64,000 nucleotides of DNA. It comes from Neorhizobium sp. (GTDB lineage Bacteria > Pseudomonadota > Alphaproteobacteria > Rhizobiales > Rhizobiaceae). Where the stretch lies: the NCBI GenBank assembly GCA_028283725.1, contig JAPWKC010000004.1, forward strand, positions 186,001 through 250,000. The letters are read 5' to 3'. The notes beneath the pieces were generated by a model. The model was not told the origin of the DNA and made no database searches. It saw nothing but the letters and a program-made list of their open reading frames with translations. The first letter of the stretch is position 1. Every line of letters begins with the position of its first letter. Below are positions 52,173 through 60,755 of this stretch, one piece after another. The translations under genes and the position numbers were made by a program.

Positions 52173-52258
52173 GGCGTTCAATTCCTTGATTGCATTCCAG
52201 ATTAAGGCTTGGGAGGCCGGTTTCCGTCCCGCGGGACAGGTGGTTCGGCAAGAGAAAT

Positions 52259-52311
52259 AGGCGTGGACGCCTATCGATAAAACTGGGATAATCTCGAAAG
52301 CCACTATCGAT
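52259..52311. promoter_or_regulatory. Likely LysR operator region between azoR and lysR-type gene
   Basis: A perfect palindrome AGGCGT-gg-ACGCCT at 52259-52272 is directly followed by CTATCGAT (52271-52278). The same CTATCGAT recurs at 52304-52311, 33 bp or three helical turns away. Spaced sites of this kind are what a LysR tetramer would occupy. The assignment is inferred from position and symmetry only. Confidence 0.5.
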
Positions 52312-52314
52312 GGA

Positions 52315-53295
52315 ATGGATAGATTGATGGATGCCAATCCGACGCTCGACCAGCTTCAGGTGTTTCTCTCGGTTGCCGAAAGCGGCAGTTTTTCGGCTGC
52401 GTCGCGGGCGCTGAACCGCTCGCAGTCGGTTGTGAGCTACACGATCGCCAATCTGGAAACGCAGCTGGAGGTGACGCTGTTCGAACGCTCCGGCGCGCGC
52501 CAACCGAAATTGACGGACGAGGGGCGGGCCATGCTGGTCGATGCCCGCCGCATCGTTGCCGACCTGCAGGTAATGCGCGCCCGTGCCAAGAGCATCAAGC
52601 AGGGGCTGGAGGCCGAACTGACGATCGCCATTTCCACCATGGTGCCCACCGGCGCCGTGGTGACGGCGCTGCGCGAATTCGGCGGCCACTTCCCCTCCGT
52701 CTCGCTCAATCTGAATGTCGGCGAACTCGGCATGGTGATGAACATGGTGGCGTCCGGCCGGGCGGCAATCGGCATTGGCGGCGCGCTTTTGAAACAGGAC
52801 GACACGCTCGTCGCGGACCGGATCGGCCATTCCTTCATGCTGCCGGTCTCTGCGCCCGATCATCCGCTGGCACTGCTTGGCCGGCCGATTACGATCGCCG
52901 ATGTGCGCGACGAGACGCAGCTCGTCGTCACCGACGCCTCGGGCATCACCGCCGGACGCGACTTCAATGTTTTGTCCTACAAGGTGTGGCGTGTGAGCGA
53001 TATCGGCACCAAGCATCATCTGGTCCGCGGCGGGCTGGGCTGGGGTGGCCTGCCGGCCTCTCTGGTGCGTGACGACATTCGCAGCGGCGATCTCGTGAAG
53101 CTGGACCTCGACGCCTACGAACAGGGCGAATATCCGCTTTACGCCCTCCACAAGGCCGCCAATCCGCCGGGACCTGCGGCCCGCTGGCTGATCGACACCT
53201 TTACTGAAAAGCTTTCGATGTGCCCCAACCACGCGCATTTCACCGCCTCGCTGATGAGCGATGCGCCTTCGCCCTATGCCGAAGCCGCCGAGTAA
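52315..53295 (+). CDS. LysR-family transcriptional regulator
   Basis: A 326-residue LTTR. The winged HTH is at about residues 10-70 (LDQLQVFLSVAESGSFSAAS, then LNRSQSVVSYTIANLE), followed by the linker helix and a periplasmic-binding-like effector domain (about 95-300). The last 30 residues carry an unusual Cys/His tail (MCPNHAHF). The start may be the ATG at 52315 or the one four codons later at 52327. It is divergent from azoR and most likely regulates it in response to a quinone, azo or phenolic compound; the inducer is unknown. Confidence 0.92.
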   Translation: MDRLMDANPTLDQLQVFLSVAESGSFSAASRALNRSQSVVSYTIANLETQLEVTLFERSGARQPKLTDEGRAMLVDARRIVADLQVMRARAKSIKQGLEAELTIAISTMVPTGAVVTALREFGGHFPSVSLNLNVGELGMVMNMVASGRAAIGIGGALLKQDDTLVADRIGHSFMLPVSAPDHPLALLGRPITIADVRDETQLVVTDASGITAGRDFNVLSYKVWRVSDIGTKHHLVRGGLGWGGLPASLVRDDIRSGDLVKLDLDAYEQGEYPLYALHKAANPPGPAARWLIDTFTEKLSMCPNHAHFTASLMSDAPSPYAEAAE

Positions 53296-53556
53296 CGGCA
53301 GCGATTGCGGCACGGGGTGGCAGGGATGGCAGGGGCGGGGCCGCAGCATCTGTGTCCGCTTGCGTTCGCGGCTTGACCGCGTGACATCCTGTGGTAGTTT
53401 TCCGTTACGGTCTGCAGTTCACCGAGGCGTCGCCGTCCCTGAAAGGGGAAGCTAAACCTGCATATCTCTTCGATCATCAGCACTTATCCCGTGCCGAAGT
53501 CGACAAGCCGGCGACCGACGACAATCAAGCGACAACGGCACTTCGAAGGGTAAGAG

Positions 53557-54174
53557 ATGACCAGAACCATCCTTCCGATGGACGTGGCCGACCTGTCGGC
53601 TTTCGCCAAATCATTGCGCCAGCAACTCCTCGTTTTCAACCACAAGCCAAGCCATGTGGAGATGCTCAACCTGCTCTGCCGCGCCGCCGGCTTTGCCAAC
53701 TACCAGCATTTTCGTGCGGTTGAGGCGCAGAGGGCATCGCTCGTTCCGGTGTCGGTTTCGGCTGTGAACACATCCGAGATGACGGACCCGAGCGGCCGGG
53801 TGTCTCTTCTCACCTCGATCAGCGAACCGCAGGTTCCGCCAGACGAAGCGCGCGTGATGAAGACTTTGAGGGTGTTCGACGGCGAGGGACGGCTTGTTCG
53901 ATGGCCCGGCAAGCGCTCGCAACAGGAACTTTGCCTGTGGTTTCTGTGGTCGAAGATCCCGCGCGGCGCGAGCTATTCCGAACGGGCTATCAGCACGCTC
54001 CTGAATGGCATGCACAGCTTCGGTGACCCGGCGCGCCTGCGCCGGGACATGTTCGACCTCGGTCTCGTTCGCCGAAACCGCGACGGCAGCGATTATCGCC
54101 GTATTGAACGCAAGCCGCCGCCGGAACTGCGGCTGCTCTCTGCGCTGATCGGGCAGAAGCGGCAAGCCGCCTGA
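53557..54174 (+). CDS. DUF2087 domain protein
   Basis: A 205-residue protein. The C-terminal half (about 100-190) matches the DUF2087 pattern: MKTLRVFDGEGRLVRWPGK, LCLWFLWSKIP, YSERAISTLLNGMHSFGDP and RRDMFDLGLVRRNRDGSDYRRI. The N-terminal 60 residues form a helical region (VADLSAFAKSLRQQLL, LCRAAGFANYQHFRAVEAQ) that resembles a small DNA-binding fold common in proteobacterial DUF2087 proteins. DUF2087 is often found in ArsR/MerR-type regulators, so a DNA-related role is plausible but unproved. AAGGG precedes the ATG. Confidence 0.83.
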   Translation: MTRTILPMDVADLSAFAKSLRQQLLVFNHKPSHVEMLNLLCRAAGFANYQHFRAVEAQRASLVPVSVSAVNTSEMTDPSGRVSLLTSISEPQVPPDEARVMKTLRVFDGEGRLVRWPGKRSQQELCLWFLWSKIPRGASYSERAISTLLNGMHSFGDPARLRRDMFDLGLVRRNRDGSDYRRIERKPPPELRLLSALIGQKRQAA

Positions 54175-54179
54175 CCCTT

Positions 54180-54224
54180 GGTTTAAACCAGATGGGCGAG
54201 GCGAGGGGCCTTGCCCATCTCTGG
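54180..54224. terminator. Palindrome and hairpin between convergent DUF2087 and DUF4864 genes
   Basis: GGTTTAAACC (perfect 10-bp palindrome at 54180-54189), followed by an imperfect inverted repeat whose arms include AGATGGGC and GCCCATCT. It probably serves as a transcript end for both genes but lacks a good T-run. Confidence 0.4.
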
Positions 54225-54237
54225 CCGCGCCGAAAGC

Positions 54238-54687
54238 CTAGATGCCCATGCTGCCGGTGTTCGGGACCATCCGCACGCCATCGACCTTGTAGCTGCCGTC
54301 GTCCATCAGCCGCATCTGGTAGATGGCCGTCCAGTCCTTGCCCTCGCGGGCGCCGATCATCACCTCCTGCAGCACCATCTCGCCGCCGCCGATGAGGCGT
54401 GAGCGGCCGAAGGCATAGGTTCCGAGATGATAGACCGGGGCGTAGTTCTTTCGCACCATGGCGAGAAACTGCTCCTCGTCTGGAAACAGGCTGCGGATCG
54501 ATGGGGAGGCGAAACCATAGGCGGCGGCGGCATCATCATGCATCAGGGCCTTGATCTGGGCCGATATCACCGCCTGCGCATCGGCAACGGGATCTTCGGC
54601 AGCAGCGACGGGGCCGGACAGGACGGCAAGCGGAAGCACAAGAGATACGATAAGAGACAACACGGCAGGCAGAGATCGAAGGCGCAT
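54238..54687 (-). CDS. DUF4864 exported protein
   Basis: A 149-residue protein with a Sec signal peptide (LPAVLSLIVSLVLPLAVLSG, cleavage after about residue 31) and a DUF4864 domain (about 40-145). Signatures are VISAQIKALMHDDAAAAYGFASPSI in two parts, FLAMVRKNYAPVY and the C-terminal DGSYKVDGVRMVP. Periplasmic, function unknown. AAGGAG before the ATG at 54687 decides the start against the longer frame to 54777. It is divergent from the MFS gene. Confidence 0.86.
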   Translation of the reverse strand: MRLRSLPAVLSLIVSLVLPLAVLSGPVAAAEDPVADAQAVISAQIKALMHDDAAAAYGFASPSIRSLFPDEEQFLAMVRKNYAPVYHLGTYAFGRSRLIGGGEMVLQEVMIGAREGKDWTAIYQMRLMDDGSYKVDGVRMVPNTGSMGI

Positions 54688-54866
54688 CGAAAATCTCCTT
54701 GGTGACGCCATGGATGGTAGCGCATTCGCACCTGCGGAAAAGATGGGCGACGCAAATAAATCGGGCAGGGCGATCACATTGCAAGGCGTGGCCGCGCATC
54801 GGCTATGCGCAATCGCTGCTTGTACATGACACGGACGGCTGGCAGGAGAGACCCAATACCGAATCC

Positions 54867-56087
54867 ATGTCGACGATACGCCCGGAATGCTTTTCGATGA
54901 CCATTCTCCTTGCCCCCGCTCTTCTCTATTTCAGCAATTCCATCCTGTTCAATTCGCTATTTACCCGGCTTCCGGCGATCCAGGAGGCGATGGCGATCGA
55001 CAAGACCATGCTCGGGCTGGCGCTTCTGAGTGCGCCTGTCGGCACGTTTCTCGCCCTGCCGCTTTCGGGGCGCATCACCGACAGGCTGACGCCGCGCGTC
55101 ACAGCCGTGACCATGCTGCCGATCTGCGCGGTGCTTGCGCCGCTGATCACCATCCTGCCCTTTGCCGGCTTTGCCTTCTGCTTTTTCCTCTATGGCTTTT
55201 TCCGGACGATCTTCGACGTGTCCGCCAACATGATCTCCGCCGGCATCGAGCAGCGCAGCGGCAAGAAGGTTCTGGCCCGCAGCCACGGTTTCTGGTCGGT
55301 GGGCCTGCTCGTCGGCTCGCTCGCCTCCGGCTTTCTGGCGGACAGGGGCGTATCACCCTTCGCGCAACAGAGCATCGCCGCCATCCTCGTGCTCGTCGCC
55401 TGTGCCGCCGCCTTCCGCGTCATGCCGAAGGAGATGCGGAAGGAAAAGCCTGCTGAACGCCGGCCGGCCTATGTCCTGCCCGACCGGACGATCCTGATGA
55501 TCTGCGTCATGGTGTTCGGTCTGTGCATCGTCGAAGGCGCGATCTACGACTGGGGCACGTTCTTCCTGCGCGAAGTGGTGAAGGCCGACCCGGCGACGAC
55601 CGGCATCCTCTATGCGACCTTTACGATCGGCATGGGTGCCACCCGCATGGCCGGCGACAAGCTGCGCGATCTGTTCGGCCCGGTGCTGCTGGTGCGCTCA
55701 TCCGCATTGCTCGTGGCTCTCGGCATCGTGCTGCTCGTTGTCTCGCCGGGCTTTGCGACCGCCGGCATGGCGCTGGCAGCGCTCGCCCTCTTCACGCTTG
55801 GCTGCGGCATCGCGCTTGCCTTTCCGCTTGCCGTGTCGACCACGATCTCGCTTGGAAAAGGGCAGGCGTCGGAAAATCTCGCGGCGCTGGCGCTGACCCT
55901 GATGATCTCGACGATCGGCGTGCCGCCGCTGCTCGGCTTCATCGCCCAGCATATCAGCCTGTCGGCCGCCTTCGTTGTTCTTCTGCCATTTGTCGCAGTC
56001 AGTTTCCTGATGGCGCCCGTTGCCGATGGCCGACGGGTGCGATTGTGGTCCGCGCGGGCGAAGACCGGTCAGGCGAAAGCCAATTAA
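54867..56087 (+). CDS. Major facilitator superfamily transporter
   Basis: A 406-residue MFS permease with twelve predicted helices. The loop 2-3 motif appears as LPLSGRITDRLTPR, and the second half repeats it weakly (GATRMAGDKLRDLFGP). The substrate cannot be deduced; the sequence resembles drug or sugar efflux-type (YbjJ-like) carriers. The start is uncertain between ATGs at 54867 and 54897, both directly before helix 1 (MTILLAPALLYFSN). In-frame codons upstream to 54699 belong to the divergent promoter region. Confidence 0.87.
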   Translation: MSTIRPECFSMTILLAPALLYFSNSILFNSLFTRLPAIQEAMAIDKTMLGLALLSAPVGTFLALPLSGRITDRLTPRVTAVTMLPICAVLAPLITILPFAGFAFCFFLYGFFRTIFDVSANMISAGIEQRSGKKVLARSHGFWSVGLLVGSLASGFLADRGVSPFAQQSIAAILVLVACAAAFRVMPKEMRKEKPAERRPAYVLPDRTILMICVMVFGLCIVEGAIYDWGTFFLREVVKADPATTGILYATFTIGMGATRMAGDKLRDLFGPVLLVRSSALLVALGIVLLVVSPGFATAGMALAALALFTLGCGIALAFPLAVSTTISLGKGQASENLAALALTLMISTIGVPPLLGFIAQHISLSAAFVVLLPFVAVSFLMAPVADGRRVRLWSARAKTGQAKAN

Positions 56088-56323
56088 CTCTTGAAAGGTC
56101 AGATACTTATCTGCTGTTCAACGATCAACCCAAAGGCAACAGGCTGTGGGAAAATCGGCCATGGGCCTCCAGCGCCTTCCCCTTGCCCCTAATTGGCCAT
56201 AAGCTTGGTTAGAAGGTGAGGGGCGCTTCGTTGCCGCTCCGACTTTGCCCGAGACGTCTGCTGCCGATGGGCTCGGGCGCTCATCATCCGATTGAATACC
56301 AACTGCCGAAAACAGGTGGCTCT

Positions 56324-56908
56324 GTGATCGACCCATACGACATCCTTGGCGTTTCCCGCGAGGCCGACGGCACCGCGATCAAGGCAGCCTATCGCAAACA
56401 TGCGAAGGCAGCGCATCCCGATGCCGGCGGCGACGTCGATGCATTCGCGCGCCTGACGACCTCATACGAGCTTCTGAGCGACCCGGTACGCCGCAAGGTC
56501 TATGACGACACGGGCTACGACCCCGATCTTGCCGATACCAGGGACCTGCAGGGCCTTGTGATCCTCGAAACGCTGGTCAACGAGATGATCCTCGACGAGC
56601 GCGATCCGGGCTCCTTCGACCCCGTGTCGTCGATGCGCCGCAAGCTGACCGACCGGATCGTCAACGCGCGCATCCATATTCTCGAGATGGAACGCCACCG
56701 GGCCCGCATCCGCAACCATATCGACAGGATCGGACGCAAGCCGGAGACCGATGTGCTCGGCCGGATGCTGAAATCACGCTGCGAGACGATCAATGACGCG
56801 ATCTCAAAGTCGGAAGCCGAGATTATAACGATCGAACAGGCCTATGGCATGCTCGACGGCTATACCTACGAGATCGAGCCTGAACGCATCAAGGCTGCGG
56901 CAGAGTAG
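56324..56908 (+). CDS. J-domain (DnaJ-like) protein
   Basis: A 194-residue protein with an N-terminal J domain (about 1-65). The DnaK-activating HPD motif is at residues 31-33 (KAAHPDAGGD), followed by YELLSDPVRRKVYDDTGYDP. No Gly/Phe or zinc domain follows. Instead residues about 70-190 are a helical, charged region (ILEMERHRARIRNHIDRIG, TINDAISKSEAEIITIEQAYG) likely to be coiled coil. The GTG at 56324, with AGGTGG ahead, is preferred to an ATG at 56216 that would add 36 non-conserved residues. It probably works as a specialised DnaK co-chaperone. Confidence 0.85.
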   Translation: MIDPYDILGVSREADGTAIKAAYRKHAKAAHPDAGGDVDAFARLTTSYELLSDPVRRKVYDDTGYDPDLADTRDLQGLVILETLVNEMILDERDPGSFDPVSSMRRKLTDRIVNARIHILEMERHRARIRNHIDRIGRKPETDVLGRMLKSRCETINDAISKSEAEIITIEQAYGMLDGYTYEIEPERIKAAAE

Positions 56909-57060
56909 GCCATGCCGGGCAGGGGCGCGTTTCTTCCCGTCCTTGTCGCTCTCATCGATGTCGCTCTCGTGGATGTTGCTCCCATAGGATCGCTCTTGAC
57001 CTTGCCGCGGTGCTGCGCCATGCCGATCCCGATCGACAGAACTCAATCAGAGCCTTTTCC

Positions 57061-57546
57061 ATGAGCATCACCATTCGCCCTGCGGTCCGCCAGGATGCGG
57101 CCACGCTTCTCGGTTTCATCCTCGAACTCGCCATCTATGAAAAGGCAGAGAACGAGGTTCTGGCAACCGTTGAAACCGTCGAGACATCGATCTTCGGCGA
57201 AGGCTCAGTCACCCGCGCGATCGTCTGCGAACAGGATGGCCAGGCGATCGGCATGGCGATCTTCTTTTTCAACTATTCCACCTGGCAGGCCCGAAACGGC
57301 CTTTATCTCGAAGACCTCTACGTCACCCCCAAGGCTCGCGGCGCCGGCGCCGGCAAGGCACTTCTGAAACGCCTGGCGCAGATCGCCGTCGAAGAAGGAT
57401 GCGGCCGGTTCGAATGGAGCGTGCTCGACTGGAACGAGCCGGCGATCAAGGTCTACGAGGCGATCGGTGCCGAAGCCCAGACCGAATGGATCCGCTACCG
57501 GATGAGCGGCGAGACCCTGAAGGCATTTGCCGCTGCCGCCGGATGA
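57061..57546 (+). CDS. GNAT family N-acetyltransferase
   Basis: A 161-residue acetyltransferase with the acetyl-CoA loop KARGAGAGKALLKRLAQIAVEEG (the R/Q-x-x-G-x-G/A pattern) and a preceding strand NGLYLEDLYVTPKA. The family resembles the spermidine/diamine acetyltransferase (SAT-like) branch, as shown by FFFNYSTWQARNGLYLEDLYV, but the substrate is unproven. The start MSITIRPAVRQD at 57061 matches family length; the frame opens 17 codons earlier without similarity. Confidence 0.9.
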   Translation: MSITIRPAVRQDAATLLGFILELAIYEKAENEVLATVETVETSIFGEGSVTRAIVCEQDGQAIGMAIFFFNYSTWQARNGLYLEDLYVTPKARGAGAGKALLKRLAQIAVEEGCGRFEWSVLDWNEPAIKVYEAIGAEAQTEWIRYRMSGETLKAFAAAAG

Positions 57547-57753
57547 CGCCGGACGGCTGAGAGGCGTTGCGGTTCAAGATAGATGTACCCGTTGCCGCCA
57601 CCAGATGATGAAGACGCCGTCGATCGGCAAGGGTGATCTGCGTATAGCATCGCGACATGTCAAAATCTCGCAGGTGAAGCCATTGAAATTACTGGCATGT
57701 CGCACTTGGAAATAGAATGTACCCGGCTACAACAAAAGATCAGATAATGATGA

Positions 57754-58056
57754 TTATGGAACTACTCCATCCATCTGCCGCATGAATTCATCTCTCATGG
57801 TCCTTGCCAGATCGATGACGCAGCGTCTGAGTGCCGCCATGTCCGGCGCTGCCTCGATATCGGCGATGAGTGCATCCATGGCCTTTATCTTCTGCAAAAG
57901 AGAAATGGCCGCGCTATCGCTATGGTAAGAGTGATTGTTGGAAGACATGTAATAATGATCCGCAAAATAGTCGTCGCCGAGGCGCAATATACCGTCGGAG
58001 CGATAGCAGATCCCATTCAACGTGCGCGAGAGTTTTTTCCGGATTTCTGGCGGCAT
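57754..58056 (-). CDS. Hypothetical protein
   Basis: A 100-residue ORF of unknown family. The N-terminal half is polar and Tyr/His/Ser-rich (DDYFADHYYMSSNNHSYHSD). The C-terminal half looks like two amphipathic helices (AISLLQKIKAMDALIADIEAA and AALRRCVIDLARTMRDEFMRQ), and codon usage there resembles nearby real genes. The ribosome site is weak, so the start is uncertain. An overlapping frame (57920-58114) also looks partly protein-like, so an ancestral longer gene disrupted by a frameshift is possible. The 207-bp gap to the GNAT gene holds nothing clear. Confidence 0.45.
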   Translation of the reverse strand: MPPEIRKKLSRTLNGICYRSDGILRLGDDYFADHYYMSSNNHSYHSDSAAISLLQKIKAMDALIADIEAAPDMAALRRCVIDLARTMRDEFMRQMDGVVP

Positions 58057-58233
58057 CTATCAATCTCATATCGTGCCGATCGATCCGCAATACTGGCTTG
58101 AAGTCTTTGCTCATGACGGCAACAGTGACGCTTATCCAGGCGGACGATACGCCCGATCACGCGGAACTGCCTGGGTGACTGAAGCCGACGACTGAAACAT
58201 ACGATATCATTTTGCATCAGGGATTTGCCGCTC

Positions 58234-58961
58234 ATGAAACTGACAGACTTCAACGTGCTCACCTTCGACTGCTACGGCACGCTCATCGACTGGGAAACCG
58301 GCATGGTACAGGCACTGAAACCGCTGACCGATCGGATCGCTGCGCCTTTATCGCGCGATGCTATCCTGGAGGCGCATGCCCGCCATGAATCCGCGCAGCA
58401 GAAGCATACACCGGCCAAGATCTACCGGGACCTCCTGCCGATCGTCTACAAGCGGCTTGCCGAAGAATGGGGCATGCGGTCACCTGGGCGGAATGTGTCG
58501 CCTACGGCCAGTCGGTGAAGGATTGGCCCGCCTTTGCCGACAGCACTGCTGCCCTTGCCTATCTCAAGCAGCATTACAAGCTGGTGATCCTGTCGAATGT
58601 CGATAACCAAAGTTTTTCGATGAGCAACGAAAAGCTCGGTGTCTCGTTCGACGCGATCTATACGGCAGAAGATATCGGCGCCTACAAGCCGGCCGATCGC
58701 AATTTCGACTATATGCTGGAAAATCTGGCCGCGCTCGGCATCGAGAAGCACGAGATCCTGCATACGGCCGAAAGCATGTTTCACGATCACGGCCCGGCAA
58801 ACCGCAATGGTCTGGCATCCTGCTGGATCTATCGCCGCCACGAGCAGGACGGCTTCGGCGCCACGATGAACCCCGGCGACATGCCGACATATGATTTTCG
58901 TTTCAACAGCATGGCAGACCTTGTCGCTGCGCATCGGGAAGCGGTCGGCGCTGTCGATTGA
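58234..58961 (+). pseudogene. Haloacid dehalogenase, type II, frameshifted
   Basis: An L-2-haloacid dehalogenase/HAD hydrolase split in two frames. Frame one begins MKLTDFNVLTFDCYGTLIDW (nucleophile Asp12) and runs to KRLAEEWG. The protein resumes in another frame at AVTWAECVAYGQSVKDWPAFADS and continues through LVILSNVDNQSF, YKPADRNFDYMLENLA and WIYRRHEQDGFG to the end. The shift falls at TGGGGC near 58468-58473: adding one G would restore a continuous gene of about 240 residues. The rest is intact, so this is a very recent mutation or a one-base sequencing error. AGGGA lies ahead of the ATG. Confidence 0.85.
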
Positions 58962-59059
58962 CCGGCTGACGTTACGTCAGGACAGTCTCAATCCATGGCG
59001 TGGACGGGGCGGGGGCTTGCGCCCTCCCCGGATCTGCCGGTCGGTGAAACTTTGAAGCG

Positions 59060-59893
59060 TCAGATCTCTTCGGCAGACAGGACGATCTCGATGCAGAGGC
59101 CGTCATAGGCCGGCTCGACATTCGTCGGGGTTTCGCGCGCCACGGTCGCATAATCAAGCGGCGTGTGCATGTGGGTGAGGATCGCGCGCCTTGCGCCGAG
59201 GCGCTTGATCCAGTCCAGCGCCTGTTCCAGCGACAGATGGCTGGGGTGTCTGGTATATTGCAACGCATCGATGATCAGGAGGTCGATACCGGCAAGCCGC
59301 TCGATGCTGCCTTCGGGGAAATCGCTGACATCGGTGCAATAGGCGATATCGCCGACGCGAAAGCCCAGCGAATGCGCATCGCCATGGGCCTGCATATGCG
59401 CGGTAAAGCGCAGCGGCCCGCCCTCACCCTCGATCACCACGCCCTCATCCAGATCTTCGATCAGGTGCGGCGTGACGATCGGCGGATAGTTACCGCCCGG
59501 CGGGGTTTCCAGGCAGTAGCCGAAGCCCTGCCGAATGCGCTCCATCGTCACCGGATCGGCATAGATCGGGATGCGCTTCTTCTGGGTGTGGAAATACCCT
59601 CTGATATCATCGATCCCGTGCAGATGGTCGGCATGCGCATGGGTGTAGAGAACCGCGTCGAGCTGCTGGACGCCGGCGGCAATCATCTGCTCGCGGAAAT
59701 CCGGGCCGGTGTCGATGACGACCACGGTGCGACCGCCATCGGGTGCGATCTGCTCGACGAGCAGCGCCGTGCGGGTTCTGCGGTTACGGCTGTTTTCACG
59801 ATCGCAGTCGCCCCAGTCGCCATTCAGCCGCGGGACGCCCGGCGAGGACGCGCAGCCCAGAATGGTGAAACGGCGACGGTATCCTTCTTTCAC
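59060..59893 (-). CDS. Metallo-beta-lactamase fold hydrolase (PhnP-like)
   Basis: A 277-residue cytoplasmic MBL-fold phosphodiesterase-type protein. Metal ligands are seen in TILGCASSPGVPRLNGDWG, the hallmark YTHAHADHLHGIDD, HGDAHSLGF, YCTDVSDFPEG and LTHMHTPLDY. The usual start is not an ATG: a GTG at 59893 follows the tatD stop by two bases, while a TTG at 59923 would overlap tatD. Either way it is translationally coupled to tatD, a pairing conserved in rhizobia. The natural substrate is unknown; PhnP acts on cyclic phosphodiesters. Confidence 0.88.
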   Translation of the reverse strand: MKEGYRRRFTILGCASSPGVPRLNGDWGDCDRENSRNRRTRTALLVEQIAPDGGRTVVVIDTGPDFREQMIAAGVQQLDAVLYTHAHADHLHGIDDIRGYFHTQKKRIPIYADPVTMERIRQGFGYCLETPPGGNYPPIVTPHLIEDLDEGVVIEGEGGPLRFTAHMQAHGDAHSLGFRVGDIAYCTDVSDFPEGSIERLAGIDLLIIDALQYTRHPSHLSLEQALDWIKRLGARRAILTHMHTPLDYATVARETPTNVEPAYDGLCIEIVLSAEEI

Positions 59894-59895
59894 CC

Positions 59896-60678
59896 TCAGA
59901 GCCTCGGCATTTTCGAGAAGCAACGGAAGGCGTTGTCCGTGGTGATCGCCGCCATGTCGTCGTAGGAAAGCCCGTGAACATCGGCCAGAACCTCAGCGGT
60001 ATTGACCACGTAGGACGGCTCGTTACGCTTGCCGCGCCAGCGTTTTGGCGCAAGGTAGGGAGCATCGGTTTCGACCAGAAGACGATCGAGCGGGATCGTT
60101 TTGGCGATGGCGCGGATATCCTCGGATTTTGGAAAGGTGAGGATGCCCGAGAAGGAGATGTAGCCGCCGAGTTCGACGCCTGCACGGGCAAGATCAGGCC
60201 CTGCCGAGAAGCAGTGCAGGATGAAGGGGAAGGCCCCCTTCCCGCTTTCCTGCGTCAGGATTTCGATCATGTCGTCATCGGCGCTGCGGGAATGGATGAC
60301 GAGCGGCAGATTTGTTTCGCGCGCAGCCTCGATATGGCGGGTCAATCCGGTCTTCTGGTCGGCAGGTGTCTGGGTGTCGTAGAAGTAATCGAGACCGGCC
60401 TCGCCGATCGCGACGATCTTGTCATGGCCGTTGGCAAGGCGGATCAGATCCTGCGCCGTCACGTCCAGCTCTTCCCCGGCATTGTTCGGATGGGTGCCGA
60501 CGGAGCAGAAGACGGACGGGTATTTTTCCGCAATCGATATCAGCGTGTCGAGCTTCTTCACGCGGGTCGAGATCGTCACCATCTGCTTGACGCCGGCAGC
60601 ATGGGCGCGGGCGATGAGCTCGTCGCGCTCGGCGTCGAACTCGGCAAAATCGAGATGGCAATGGCTATCGATCAGCAT
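59896..60678 (-). CDS. tatD: TatD family DNase/deoxyribonuclease
   Basis: A metal-dependent TIM-barrel hydrolase of 260 residues with 3'-5' exonuclease activity in E. coli TatD. Ligands are in MLIDSHCHLDF, IGEAGLDYFYD, VIHSRSADDD, LHCFSAG and VETDAPYLAP. ATG at 60678 gives the family N-terminus, although an ATG nine codons upstream is also in frame. It lies downstream of metG in the tmk-holB-metG-tatD-MBL order standard in alphaproteobacteria, after a hairpin in the metG-tatD gap. Confidence 0.93.
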   Translation of the reverse strand: MLIDSHCHLDFAEFDAERDELIARAHAAGVKQMVTISTRVKKLDTLISIAEKYPSVFCSVGTHPNNAGEELDVTAQDLIRLANGHDKIVAIGEAGLDYFYDTQTPADQKTGLTRHIEAARETNLPLVIHSRSADDDMIEILTQESGKGAFPFILHCFSAGPDLARAGVELGGYISFSGILTFPKSEDIRAIAKTIPLDRLLVETDAPYLAPKRWRGKRNEPSYVVNTAEVLADVHGLSYDDMAAITTDNAFRCFSKMPRL

Positions 60679-60711
60679 AGACACGTTATTCAAACCTTTA
60701 AACATACGGGA

Positions 60712-60741
60712 GACGGCCCGGCCAAAAGCGCGGGCCGTCTA
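60712..60741 (-). terminator. Hairpin between metG and tatD
   Basis: AGACGGCCCG-loop-CGGGCCGTCT, a perfect 10-bp stem just downstream of the metG stop with no T-run. It may attenuate or pause read-through into tatD rather than fully terminate. Confidence 0.5.
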
Positions 60742-60755
60742 ATGCGTGCAGAGCT

